DNA of 64,000 nt from CALLMM01 sp964429855 (lineage in GTDB: Bacteria; Armatimonadota; Chthonomonadetes; Chthonomonadales; CAJBBX01): positions 1-64,000 of the forward strand of contig CAYSDM010000013.1 in the NCBI GenBank assembly GCA_964429855.1, written 5' to 3'. Under the pieces are notes generated by a model. It did not search any database, had not been told where the DNA came from, and worked only from the letters and a program-made list of their open reading frames with translations. The stretch's first letter is position 1, and each line of letters begins with the position of its first letter. Below are positions 1-8,852 of the stretch, piece by piece. A program made the translations under genes and the position numbers.

Positions 1-10
1 GGATTATACT

Positions 11-49
11 AGACGCCCTCCCCTGATCTCAGAGGAGGGCGTCTTTATT
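11..49 (+). terminator. Intrinsic terminator of a gene left of the window
   Basis: A perfect 11-bp stem (11-21 with 34-44) with a 12-base loop is followed by TTATT. The T-rich side lies on the plus strand, so it should end a plus-strand transcript that enters from the left. Confidence 0.75.
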
Positions 50-121
50 GAAACCATGCAGTGAGAAACGACATTATATGCATGTACGCCATATTTGTTA
101 ATCGGCTGGAAGGAGATTGTC

Positions 122-661
122 ATGACCATACGTGCTGGAAGAATTGTTTGCTCAAAATGCGGTGCAAACAACTTCGATACGGTCAGCTCCTGCTGGAAAT
201 GCAATACTCCTCTAGTCGGTAGCGCAAACCCACTCGGACCGGCTAACTCCTCATCGAACTCCGGCCCACTTGCACCGAACGCGCCTGGTGCCGTGCAGAA
301 TACTCAATCTTCCGGTTCTATGAACACCGCAGAGCGTTTTACCTATCAGGCTGCTGTCGGATACTCCATCCCGTCAGGCAGTTCGTCCATGGCTAAGCGA
401 TCTGCTTTCTGGCTTGGACTTCTGTTTCCCTGGTTCGGAATTCCGATTGCCCTGGCTTTTATGATGTGCGAAGATCGTCGGAAACAGGAGGTTGGAAAGC
501 TCTGCCTGACCTGGAGTCTAATCGCCACTTTTCTGCATGTTCTACTCTTCGTTGTATCTCTGCTCGGAATGCGCGAGTATATCGGGCTTTTCTATTCAGG
601 TCTGCTCAAAGGTATGAAGACTCCCGGAGGTGGAGGCGGAATGGAGGGGTTTTCTCCGTGA
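122..661 (+). CDS. Zinc-ribbon protein with two membrane segments, function unknown
   Basis: 179 residues. The start at 122 is chosen because AGGAG lies six bases before it; a longer frame from 95 has no such site. An N-terminal zinc ribbon has Cys at 10, 13, 24 and 27 in two CxxC pairs. A Pro/Ala/Ser/Asn-rich linker follows to about residue 85, then two hydrophobic segments near 98-118 and 131-152 and a short Gly-rich tail. The ribbon closely resembles the N terminus of the amidase at 53552-55477, including the NFD...CWKC spacing. That suggests a shared cytoplasmic metal-binding module attached to membrane proteins. No enzymatic domain is recognisable. It stands alone between a terminator and the converging gene at 685. 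Confidence 0.7.
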   Translation: MTIRAGRIVCSKCGANNFDTVSSCWKCNTPLVGSANPLGPANSSSNSGPLAPNAPGAVQNTQSSGSMNTAERFTYQAAVGYSIPSGSSSMAKRSAFWLGLLFPWFGIPIALAFMMCEDRRKQEVGKLCLTWSLIATFLHVLLFVVSLLGMREYIGLFYSGLLKGMKTPGGGGGMEGFSP

Positions 662-684
662 CGCCGGGAATCCCTCTGCGCTCT

Positions 685-1220
685 TTATGGCAATCTCTTT
701 TCGATTAACTCGATGGAATCCGGGCGCAGAATCAGCACTCCCCGATCAATTTCAGCGCGTGCAATCTCTTCCTCTTCCAGCGTATAGCCGGCAAAACGGC
801 TGCTCTCGCAGACATCCTTCAGGAGCGCTCGCAGTATGCCGGGATCCTGAAAGAGCGCTTCAGGATCGGATTGAAAGTTTACCGGACCGCAATAGAATAT
901 TCCGCGTCCTCCAGAAGACTACTTTTCTGAAACATCGCGCTGACTTCCTGCGTTCTGGTACCGGAGTATGCGTCGGATGCCTGTGTAGCTGTGATCAACT
1001 CGACTCCTTCTGCAAGCCACATCCATCCATGCATTGTAAAGTATTCAGGAAGGGCGGAGACATTCGGAAACCCTTCTACCTGACGGATATACTGCTGTGA
1101 AATGCCCCAGGCGTCCTCGGAGTCGGGAAGAATCCCGAAACATGCATCCAGAGAGGGAACCGGTTCCAGTTCGATGTCGCGAACCCGACCGACACTTAGA
1201 AGCAGTCCACTCCGATTCAT
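685..1220 (-). pseudogene. Frame-broken gene of unknown family
   Basis: Two minus-strand frames each look protein-coding and join end to end. The first runs from ATG at 1220 to a stop at 879 (113 residues, Met-Asn-Arg-Ser-Gly start). The second is open from 918 down to a TAA at 685 and ends in an acidic stretch and IEKRLP, but it has no ATG, GTG or TTG start. A one-base shift anywhere between about 882 and 918 would fuse them into one protein of about 178 residues. No slippery heptamer is visible there, so a real frameshift mutation or a draft-assembly error is more likely than programmed shifting. It lies 46 bases behind the PQQ-propeller gene, probably in the same transcript. I do not recognise the family. 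Confidence 0.55.
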
Positions 1221-1266
1221 CACCCAACCTAACCCGTTTACGGCTCTGTCTTGCGCTCCCGTTTGT

Positions 1267-2532
1267 CTATCGGGAGGAGTTGTTGCGAATATCATAAACC
1301 CAGAGCGTACCGAGATCGCGAATGTAGAGTCGTCCATTGGCGACCGCAGGGTAGCACCAGGCTCTGGTCTCGCCGCGAGCCGGAGCGTCCGCAGGCGTGA
1401 ACCTGCCAAGTTCGCGATAGGCTTCCGGCGTTGCCTCCACCAGAGCGACCTCTCCGTTCTCCCCGCGAACATACAGTCGTCCATCCGCATAACAGAGCGA
1501 TGCCGCGCCCACGCTGCGATCCTCCCAGCGCACTTTTCCGGTTGCATATTCCAGACACAACAGAGATACGCTCGTTGTTCCATAGAGATAGTCCCCGATC
1601 TTGATCGCGCCACCGAGCGCATTGGGTAGTTTGCGTGTGGAATAGACCGAATCTGCGGTAAATGTGCCTCCATCGCTTTTTATCAGCGCCAGACCGCCAC
1701 CCATCGCTGCCGCGCTGTAGACCGTATTATTGTGTGTGATCGGCGTCGCGGCATGAACCTGAAATCGCGTGTCAATGGACCGATCATATCGCCACAGGAA
1801 TTTACCGGTCTTTGCCTCCACTCCCGCCAGTCCCTTAAGAAGATAGTGTACATACTGGCGAACGCCGCCGATCTCCGCCACAATGGTAGAGGAGTATCCC
1901 GCCTGTTTCTCGCCGGGTATCGGGGTTTTCCAGATAAGCTCGCCGTTCCTCTTGTCCAGCGCAACCAGACCGGCTTGCTCAGAACCGGGCGCAACAACTA
2001 CTCTTTCCTGATCCACCAGCGGCGATTCCGAATATGCCCAGGTTCCGGGCTTTCCACCGAAATCCGTTCGAAGGCTCCTTTTCCATTTTATCGCCCCGTT
2101 GACAGCCTCCAGGCAGGCAAGGTCTCCGTCCGAACCCAGAGCATAGACGAAGTTTCCATCAACGGTTGGCGTTGAACGCGCGCCCGGATAACTGGGCTGT
2201 TGATCGGGATTGCCGGGCTTGCCAATCTTTGTAGACCATATCAGCCTGCCTGTTCGCGCATCGAGCGCAGAGACAAACTCCTCCTCCAAGCCCCTGCTGC
2301 CGACCAGGAACACTCTTTCTCCCGCAATCGCGACGCTGCCAAAGCCGTATCCGGCATCCTTTATCTGCCAGAGGAGTTTTGGGCCCGATTTTGACCACTG
2401 TTTGAGCAGATTCTTTTCGGTAGAGATGCCATCTCGTTTCTTGCCGCGCCACTGAGGCCAATCCTCCGCATTTGCGGCTGTAGACAGCAGATAGACCAAT
2501 GAGGCAAGAACCAGACATTTTCGAATCGTCAT
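1267..2532 (-). CDS. Exported PQQ-type beta-propeller protein
   Basis: 421 residues from the ATG at 2532, which has AAAGGAAG just upstream; an in-frame ATG at 2550 lacks a site. A signal peptide (about residues 1-22, ending Ala-Asn-Ala) is followed by the WPQWRG-type opening typical of PQQ-like propellers of Planctomycetota and Armatimonadota. Repeated blades carry Ala-Leu-Asp-Ala-x-Thr-Gly and similar turns (for example LDARTGRLIW, LDKRNGELIW). These proteins form eight-bladed propellers in the periplasm; most do not bind PQQ, and their partner is usually unknown. It follows the glycoside hydrolase gene by 34 bases, so the two are probably cotranscribed. Confidence 0.8.
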   Translation of the reverse strand: MTIRKCLVLASLVYLLSTAANAEDWPQWRGKKRDGISTEKNLLKQWSKSGPKLLWQIKDAGYGFGSVAIAGERVFLVGSRGLEEEFVSALDARTGRLIWSTKIGKPGNPDQQPSYPGARSTPTVDGNFVYALGSDGDLACLEAVNGAIKWKRSLRTDFGGKPGTWAYSESPLVDQERVVVAPGSEQAGLVALDKRNGELIWKTPIPGEKQAGYSSTIVAEIGGVRQYVHYLLKGLAGVEAKTGKFLWRYDRSIDTRFQVHAATPITHNNTVYSAAAMGGGLALIKSDGGTFTADSVYSTRKLPNALGGAIKIGDYLYGTTSVSLLCLEYATGKVRWEDRSVGAASLCYADGRLYVRGENGEVALVEATPEAYRELGRFTPADAPARGETRAWCYPAVANGRLYIRDLGTLWVYDIRNNSSR

Positions 2533-2566
2533 GAGACTTCCTTTCGTCATGAGGATAGGATAGAAG

Positions 2567-4882
2567 TCATTGTTTCTGTTCGCGAATAGAGTAGGGGGGC
2601 AGGTCTATTCCCGGCTTTTTAACCGTTTTCGCCGAATAGTTCAGCCAGAGCAGCGTATTCGGCGCGCATAGCGTTACAAAGAGATCATCCTCCTCTCCAT
2701 CGGCGCGAACCACATCTCGCGCAGCAGGCGATAGCTGTTCCGCCTGCGCCAGTTCTCGCGCCAGAAGCGCGCGATACTCTCGGCTATCGCCTCGTCCCGA
2801 ATAGACCACCACTCGCCCTTTACCGCGTTCCGTCGCGACTTCTATGAGCGCGCGATGGATGCTCTCATCCCCTTCTACGGTACGCAGTCTGTCCATACTT
2901 TCCACGTAGAAGAGCAGCCCGCCCTTCCGCACCCAATCAGCTACCTCCTTCCAGACCTTCCCTTCGGAGATATTTCCCTGCATCAGGATGAGAGCCTTTA
3001 TCCGCTTCAGACCACCGTCCAGAATCTGCTCATCGCTCATGAAGTCAAAGTCGAATCGGTCGCGAAGAGGCTGAACAAAGCGCAGAAAGCTGTTTCCCTG
3101 CAGCTTGATATAGGTCTGGGGATAGTAGACGGCGATCTCAACATTCGGTTGACGCTGCTGAAATAGGCTCCCGTATCGTATAAAATTCTGCTGCGCCTCC
3201 TCCTGTTCAAAGAGGTTCGGATAGTAGTAGTGAAGCCCGCGCGCGCCGGAGGCGGTTGCATTATAGATACGGGCGATCACGCCTTTTGTATCCACAACTC
3301 CGGCGGGTTCAAAGCTGAAATAGGCTCCGTACTGACGCCCCGCTGAAGCGACCCATCGAGTCAGGGAGAAGTTGGCGCGATAGTCGCTGCCCTCGTTGGT
3401 GATGCGAACGCCTCCGCCGATCTCCGCCATCAGCTTGCACTGATCCCCGAAGTTTGCGCCATGTTCCGGCGGAGCATGACCGCCTGTGCAGAGATAGATC
3501 GGACCGGGAAAGTGTTTGCGCGTCTCCTGTGCCCAGAATCGGGAATATTCAGTCATCGAGCCGATATACCAGTCACAGAAATCGAGCCAGGCACGTTCGT
3601 TTGGCGCGTTCTGTCGGAGAAAGGGGCGCGCCTCATTGATCGGAGGAGCCGTCTCTCCCCAGGCATCTCGCAGGCGCGCTCTGCCGCCATATTTTTTGAT
3701 AAGCCAGACGCGAAAACTCTCAACGGCGTATCTGTCTCCTGCCCAGAATCCTCCGTGCGTGTGGTACGGTCCGTGAATATCCGCCGTCCAGTCGTTGCCG
3801 GAGGCGATATAGATCGCCTCTCCGTAGTTTCCGGTTACGCCAAGGAGGATCGATTCGATCACGTCCTGATCGCGATAGTGTTCGCAGAAGGCTTTGATAA
3901 ATCGCGCAACATGACGGCGAAGCTCCGGATTCCAGAGCGACTGAACATCTGACTCCTGTCCGTGTTCCAGACAGATATAGCCCTGCGATCCGGGCTTTTT
4001 GTAATACCAATCCGGCAGGCTGTAGGGGGAGCCGATGATGAGAAAGGGAACCCATTTCAAACCGTGCTGTTTGTAGACCTTTACGAAGGCGTCGTAGACG
4101 CTCCAATCGTACTTTCCCGGCTCCGTCTCGCACAGGTTCCAGCGAACATAGCCTTCGTGGCTTGTTACGCCTATCGCTTTCAGCATCGGGGCGACCGAAG
4201 CTAACTGCTTAACCATTCCGCGCTCATCTCCGCGCCGCGCAGGATCGAAGCCGCCGATGATAAGCTCCCCGCCTTTGCCGATTTTCACAAGCGGTTTGAC
4301 CTGTGACATCTCTATTTGATCCACCTTCTCCCAGTTCGTCGGGCGTTTTGAAGATATGCGAACCGCACGAATCGCCAGACCGCCAATTCCCAGACGAAAA
4401 TCCGCTCCCAGGTTCTGCCGATTGTCGAATCTCGGATTCTGAAGGTGAAAGATCGCCGTCTTCCATCGTTTTGTGCCCGTTCGCCATCCGCCTGCCTGCT
4501 CCTCAGAATCGCGATATTTCGCCGCCAGCGTGTCGCCCTGTTTGCTGTCGTATTGAAGTTGTACCGCGCTGCCGAATCTCTCATCGTAGTATTCCACGGT
4601 GATATAGAGCGCAGCGGTCAGGTTCCTGGCAACCGCATCGGAGATGTCAAAATAGAGATACTGAGACGGCGGAGTGACTCCCGGACGATTGACAGCGCAG
4701 CGTCCTCCTCCGCGAATCTCATAGAGAGGAACGCCATCCGCGCCTTCCAGCAGGCGCAAGCCTTTCGAATCGATCCCGGAGGCTGTCACCCGCCAGGTGA
4801 TGGCATCCTGTGCATGGGTATCGGCGCAGGATAGAAAAAGCGTGGCTGCCAGAATCAACGTGTAGATCGGATTGAGCTTCAT
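2567..4882 (-). CDS. Secreted GH42-like glycoside hydrolase
   Basis: 771 residues from the ATG at 4882, which has AGGAGGAG six bases upstream; a GTG frame runs 30 codons further. A signal peptide ends near Thr-His-Ala-Gln. An N-terminal beta-sandwich-like region (about 25-200) precedes a TIM-barrel region (about 205-560) opening with YVRWNLCETEPGKYDW, the entry motif of GH42/GH14-like beta-galactosidase folds. GNYGE near residue 354 carries the likely acid/base Glu. A region around 600-700 (KALILMQGN, WVRKGGLLFYV) resembles the glutamine-amidotransferase-like domain of GH42 enzymes. The substrate cannot be told; the exact GH family is uncertain. It heads the unit with the PQQ-propeller gene. 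Confidence 0.65.
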   Translation of the reverse strand: MKLNPIYTLILAATLFLSCADTHAQDAITWRVTASGIDSKGLRLLEGADGVPLYEIRGGGRCAVNRPGVTPPSQYLYFDISDAVARNLTAALYITVEYYDERFGSAVQLQYDSKQGDTLAAKYRDSEEQAGGWRTGTKRWKTAIFHLQNPRFDNRQNLGADFRLGIGGLAIRAVRISSKRPTNWEKVDQIEMSQVKPLVKIGKGGELIIGGFDPARRGDERGMVKQLASVAPMLKAIGVTSHEGYVRWNLCETEPGKYDWSVYDAFVKVYKQHGLKWVPFLIIGSPYSLPDWYYKKPGSQGYICLEHGQESDVQSLWNPELRRHVARFIKAFCEHYRDQDVIESILLGVTGNYGEAIYIASGNDWTADIHGPYHTHGGFWAGDRYAVESFRVWLIKKYGGRARLRDAWGETAPPINEARPFLRQNAPNERAWLDFCDWYIGSMTEYSRFWAQETRKHFPGPIYLCTGGHAPPEHGANFGDQCKLMAEIGGGVRITNEGSDYRANFSLTRWVASAGRQYGAYFSFEPAGVVDTKGVIARIYNATASGARGLHYYYPNLFEQEEAQQNFIRYGSLFQQRQPNVEIAVYYPQTYIKLQGNSFLRFVQPLRDRFDFDFMSDEQILDGGLKRIKALILMQGNISEGKVWKEVADWVRKGGLLFYVESMDRLRTVEGDESIHRALIEVATERGKGRVVVYSGRGDSREYRALLARELAQAEQLSPAARDVVRADGEEDDLFVTLCAPNTLLWLNYSAKTVKKPGIDLPPYSIREQKQ

Positions 4883-4973
4883 GCTATTCTCCTCCTGGCT
4901 TACGTTGTGTATCCTGTTGCCTGAAAAGAGGTTAGATTCCTGCTTATGATTGAGAGAGTTCCGAATAGTCACA

Positions 4974-5011
4974 ACAGAAAAGCCGCCCCGATCCTTTCAG
5001 GAACGGGGCGG
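4974..5011 (-). terminator. Intrinsic terminator of flhF
   Basis: The stem CCGCCCCG/CGGGGCGG (4983-4990 with 5004-5011), extended by TCCT/AGGA inside, is followed on the minus strand by a TTTTCTGTT tract. It lies about 30 bases behind the flhF stop. Confidence 0.75.
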
Positions 5012-5041
5012 ACACGCAGGAGGGCGCGTGAGGCAGTCAGA

Positions 5042-6307
5042 CTATTTTATAGCGCCGTTCAGTACAAAGGAGACGATACGGTTTGCTTCCGCCACCTCGA
5101 TATCCTCTGGCACTTTCTGACCGGTGGTAAGGTAGCTGACCGGAAGTCCTGAGCGGATCGCGGCGGTGAAGAGCGTTCCATAGGAGCGCGTCTCGTCGAG
5201 CTTGGTGAAAATGAGCCGATCCACGCCCGACTCGCGAAATCGCGCAATCTGATCCTGAAGATCGCGCTCTTTGGTTGAAGCGGCAAGCACCAGATGCGCC
5301 TCGCATTCCGCCTTTTCCAGCAGCGTTTTTAACTCGCCTAACTGCATGATATGTTTCTGACTGCGTCCCGCCGTGTCAATCAGCACCAAATCCAGGTTCG
5401 CAAACTCCTCCAACGCAGGCAGTATCTCGTTCGGGCTGTAGGCGACTCGCACCGGGATATTTATAATCTGCCCGTAGGTCTTTAGCTGTTCCACGGCGGC
5501 GATCCGATAGGTGTCCATCGTCAGCAAGCCGACGCGATAGTTTTCAACGAGGGCAAACTGTGCGGCAAGTTTCGCGATGGTGGTCGTCTTTCCCACTCCT
5601 GTCGGACCGATGAGAGCTACCGTCTTCATCCTTCCTGGCGTGAGCGTGATGGGACCGCTGCAGACAATCTTATCTGTCATCATCGCGCGAAGCGCCGATT
5701 CCGCCATATGCGAACGCGCCTGATGGTTCCAACCGCTCATGTCCGGCAGAAGATCGAGCATCTCTGCGGCAAGGTCAGGCGCGATCTCCGCCTCCACCAA
5801 CTGTGAGTAGAGGAGCGGATACAGTGAATGCGTTTTTATCATGGCGTTTTGCGGAACCATGGCGACAGCTTCTGGCGCGTCCTTTACCACCTGTCTGATC
5901 TCGTCAAAACCGGATTTTAACTCTCGCATCATCTTCTCAAGCTGCGCGAGCTTCTCCTCAGTCTCTTGATCCGACGGTTCTGGCGCAGGACTGGTGCGGG
6001 GGGAGCGGGATGGAGTGCCGTTTCGCTCCCGTCCATGTCCGGCTGCAGATGCCTGAACCTCCTGACGCTGTCTTTCCGCTTCATTTACGATGGCCTGTGA
6101 CCGATCGGGAAGCGGACGCGATGCCGGTTCATTGACAGAGATTCCTACGGCTGCAACAATGCGAACCACCTCCTGCGATCTCAGTCCCAGAAAGATTTTC
6201 TTTCTGGCTTTGCGAGTCTCCAGTATCACCGCTTCGGGACCCATGTCTTCGCGAACCTGATGCAGGCACTCTTTCAGGGATGCAGCTTCATACTCTTTAA
6301 TTTTCAT
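5042..6307 (-). CDS. flhF: FlhF, SRP-type GTPase for flagellar placement
   Basis: 421 residues. FlhF recruits early flagellar components to the assembly site at the membrane. The N terminus (residues 1-55, MKIKEYEAAS, GPEAVILETRKARKK) is the characteristic FlhF B-domain start. A poorly conserved linker with a short helical stretch follows (about 60-145). The NG domain holds the P-loop GPTGVGKT (234-241), DTAG (311-314) and TKLDE (368-372), as in Ffh and FtsY. The start ATG overlaps the flhA stop by four bases, so the two are translationally coupled. No flhG follows; a terminator does. Confidence 0.95.
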   Translation of the reverse strand: MKIKEYEAASLKECLHQVREDMGPEAVILETRKARKKIFLGLRSQEVVRIVAAVGISVNEPASRPLPDRSQAIVNEAERQRQEVQASAAGHGRERNGTPSRSPRTSPAPEPSDQETEEKLAQLEKMMRELKSGFDEIRQVVKDAPEAVAMVPQNAMIKTHSLYPLLYSQLVEAEIAPDLAAEMLDLLPDMSGWNHQARSHMAESALRAMMTDKIVCSGPITLTPGRMKTVALIGPTGVGKTTTIAKLAAQFALVENYRVGLLTMDTYRIAAVEQLKTYGQIINIPVRVAYSPNEILPALEEFANLDLVLIDTAGRSQKHIMQLGELKTLLEKAECEAHLVLAASTKERDLQDQIARFRESGVDRLIFTKLDETRSYGTLFTAAIRSGLPVSYLTTGQKVPEDIEVAEANRIVSFVLNGAIK

Positions 6308-8406
6308 GCAGCTATCTCCGCAGACTCAATCTGGAGTGAGTTCACGCTGCCAACAGCGCGAACCTCCATGCGAGGAACAATTTCATTGTAGGCTAGTATT
6401 GCAAGAGAGGGCAGACTTCGCTCGGTGATGCGTTTCAGAGGAAGCCGTATCTGTGACGAACAGAGTAGAACCGGGGAGTAGCCCTGTTCTCCCATATGGT
6501 CCATCTCTTTCTGAATCTGATGCACCAACGCGGTGGCATTCGCGGGGTCTATCGCAAGCATAGCTCCATTGGTAGTCATCTGAACCGAATCCCGAAGCGC
6601 CTGCTCCAGTCCAGCTTCGAAAGTCAACACATAGAGAACGCCCGTTTCATCGGCGTACTGCTTGCATATCTGTCTGGCAAGCGCAGCGCGAACGAGTTCC
6701 GTGAGTTGATCAAAATCCTTTGTGCGCGGCGACCAGTCCGCCAGCGTCTCCAGAATAGTTCCCAGGTCGCGAATGGATACCCGCTCACGCAGCAGGTTCT
6801 GCAGCACCTTCTGCACTTCGCCAAGGGTCATATTCGCCGGGATCAACTCTTCGATGACTACCTTATTCTGCTCTTTCGCATTGTCCACCAGCGCCTGTAC
6901 TTCCTGACGGGTTATCAGTTCATGCGCGTACTGCTTCACGACCTCGGTAAAGTGGGTGATAATGACGGAAGCGGGGTCGGCGACCACATAGCCCGCCATC
7001 TCTGCGCGCTCTTTCAAGGCGCGCTGTATCCAGATTGCCGGTCCGCCGAATGCCGGTTCGGTGGTACGTAGTCCGTCTAGCGGCTCAAGCGCGGGACTCG
7101 TCTCCAGCGCGAGCAGTTGATTCGGATGTATCTCATAAGTGGCGATGATCTGATCTCTCAGCTTGAGATTGTACTGATTGGCATGAATCTGGAGGTTATC
7201 GCGAATGCGTACCATAGGAAGCACGATCCCCAGTTCCATCGCAATCTGGCGTCTTGCCGCGCCGACTCGCGCCGCAAGATCGCCTCCCTCATCCGGGATC
7301 GCCAGTGGCACAAGGTTGCTGCCTAACTCCAGAATCAGCATATCCACCGAAAGGAGTTTCAGGGGATCTTCCGGCTGTCGCGCAGCCGTCTTCTCCGCCT
7401 CTTTCTGCTGTACAACCGCCATAACCGCTTCCTGTTTTTCCGTGCGGATCAGAAGCAGCGACATAAAGAAGACCAATCCGCCTACCACCAGCAGTGGTAT
7501 CTTGGGGAATCCTGGAACGACCAGAAGCGACAATAGCAGACCGCTCGCCATCAGCATCGGTCGCGCGCGGCTGAATATCTGCCGGACAAAGTCGCTTCCC
7601 ATGTTCGATTCGGAGGCTGCGCGAGTGACCATTAAGCCGGTGGCGGTCGAGATTAACAGAGCGGGTATCTGGCTGACAAGACCTTCACCAACCGTTAACA
7701 GCGTGTAGGTACGTAAAACCGTCAGGGCGTCTCCCTGTCCGTTCAGCATTCCGATGACAAAACCGCCAACGATATTGATCAGAATGATGATGACCGCCGC
7801 GATGGCATCGCCCCGGACAAATTTACTGGCTCCATCCATCGCGCCGTAAAAGTCGGCTTCCGCTTCGATCATCTTCCGGCGATTGCGCGCATCCTCATCC
7901 GAGATCAGACCTGCGTTCAGGTCGGCATCAATCGCCATCTGCTTACCGGGCATCGCGTCGAGAGTGAAACGCGCCGCTACCTCCGCCACGCGCCCGGCTC
8001 CGTTCGTGATGACAACAAACTGCACGATGACCAGAATCAGAAAGGCGATGACGCCTACCACAAAATTCCCGCCGAGAACGACATTTCCGAAAGCCTGGAT
8101 CACATCCCCCGCTTCCCCGGAGGACAGGATCAGCTTTGTCGCGGCGATGTTAAGCGCCAGTCGGAAGAGGGTGGTTATTAGCAGAAGGGAGGGAAAGACG
8201 CTGAACTGCAGCGGTTCCGTTACGTAGAGTGTCACCAGGACGATCACCATCGCCGTGACCAGGTTGAAGGCAAGGCAGAGGTCGAGCAACCATTCTGGCA
8301 GGGGAACAATGAGCATTGCTACGATAATCAGAATGGCGGCTGCCATACCGATATCGGTGAAGCGGTGTAAATTGCTCTTGATGGAGACAGGAGGTTGTAC
8401 GCCCAT
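6304..8406 (-). CDS. flhA: FlhA, flagellar export gate protein
   Basis: 700 residues, the usual FlhA length. FlhA is the main subunit of the flagellar type III export gate. The N-terminal half has eight predicted membrane segments (from about residue 18, IGMAAAILIIVAMLIVPLP) separated by the conserved FHIPEP-type cytoplasmic loop region (AARFTLDAMPGKQMAIDADL around 145-165). The C-terminal cytoplasmic domain (about 350-700) binds export chaperones. FlhA rather than a virulence homologue (SctV) is indicated by the adjoining flhF. Other flagellar genes usually near flhA (flhB, fliR) are absent here, so the flagellar genes are split in this genome. Confidence 0.95.
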   Translation of the reverse strand: MGVQPPVSIKSNLHRFTDIGMAAAILIIVAMLIVPLPEWLLDLCLAFNLVTAMVIVLVTLYVTEPLQFSVFPSLLLITTLFRLALNIAATKLILSSGEAGDVIQAFGNVVLGGNFVVGVIAFLILVIVQFVVITNGAGRVAEVAARFTLDAMPGKQMAIDADLNAGLISDEDARNRRKMIEAEADFYGAMDGASKFVRGDAIAAVIIILINIVGGFVIGMLNGQGDALTVLRTYTLLTVGEGLVSQIPALLISTATGLMVTRAASESNMGSDFVRQIFSRARPMLMASGLLLSLLVVPGFPKIPLLVVGGLVFFMSLLLIRTEKQEAVMAVVQQKEAEKTAARQPEDPLKLLSVDMLILELGSNLVPLAIPDEGGDLAARVGAARRQIAMELGIVLPMVRIRDNLQIHANQYNLKLRDQIIATYEIHPNQLLALETSPALEPLDGLRTTEPAFGGPAIWIQRALKERAEMAGYVVADPASVIITHFTEVVKQYAHELITRQEVQALVDNAKEQNKVVIEELIPANMTLGEVQKVLQNLLRERVSIRDLGTILETLADWSPRTKDFDQLTELVRAALARQICKQYADETGVLYVLTFEAGLEQALRDSVQMTTNGAMLAIDPANATALVHQIQKEMDHMGEQGYSPVLLCSSQIRLPLKRITERSLPSLAILAYNEIVPRMEVRAVGSVNSLQIESAEIAA

Positions 8407-8641
8407 AGGTCAGTCGCACTCCTGAGACATTACGGATGACTGGCCGGGTCGTTCGTGGTGTTGATTCGACGGAATCAGTCCCGGAAACCGATACACCGAG
8501 TATTATTGGCAGGCAGTCCTCGTAAACATAGGGGGAAAACTGACAAATTCAGGATGAAGGCGTCGAGTTCTTCTTCTGCCTGATGTTGCATCTCTACCCG
8601 GGTACAGGCGTTTTTTAGCGTGGATGAGACGGGGTTCTCCC
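8407..8641. other. Gene-poor stretch between divergent flhA and glmU
   Basis: No convincing reading frame, RNA or repeat is seen. A long minus-strand frame that enters from glmU is antisense to it and is not thought to be real. No flagellar sigma28-type promoter for flhA could be made out. Confidence 0.4.
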
Positions 8642-8671
8642 TTGACACAGCCCTGCGACGGCGACTATAAT
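8642..8671 (+). promoter_or_regulatory. Sigma70-type promoter of glmU-prs
   Basis: TTGACA (8642-8647) and TATAAT (8666-8671) are both perfect consensus, 18 bases apart. Transcription should start near 8678, leaving a leader of about 175 bases before glmU. Confidence 0.85.
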
Positions 8672-8672
8672 G

Positions 8673-8852
8673 AAGCATCTCCGAAACGGAAAAACAAGCG
8701 GGACAAAGCCCGTCTATTCCTCTATCCATAGCCTGATGCGTGGCCGGCATCGGTTCGGCAACGATCTTTCTGATGTAGCGAAGTCCGTCCAATCTTCCGC
8801 CGTAACCTGATGCGGACTGTTTGCCACATTCTCTGGGGAGAGCAGCAAAACC
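8673..8852 (+). other. Long structured leader of glmU
   Basis: The leader contains small hairpins (CCG-AAA-CGG; CGGG-ACAAAG-CCCG) enclosed by GCATC...GATGC pairing. The enclosed CAAAGCC recalls part of the c-di-GMP-I riboswitch, but the GCAAACC and GAAA elements are missing, so no riboswitch class is assigned. A 46-codon frame overlaps the -10 box and cannot be expressed from this promoter. Confidence 0.35.

Noticed and set aside
882..918. Programmed frameshift site in the broken gene
   Set aside because: No X-XXY-YYZ slippery heptamer or downstream structure is visible.
630..1100. 156-codon plus-strand frame
   Set aside because: It runs over the zinc-ribbon gene end and antisense to the better minus-strand coding frames at 685-1220.
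8673..8760. c-di-GMP-I (GEMM) riboswitch in the glmU leader
   Set aside because: CAAAGCC is present, but the GCAAACC element, the GAAA tetraloop and the receptor are not.
8670..8810. 46-codon frame starting in the glmU -10 box
   Set aside because: Its ATG lies inside TATAAT, upstream of the transcription start, so it cannot be translated from this promoter.
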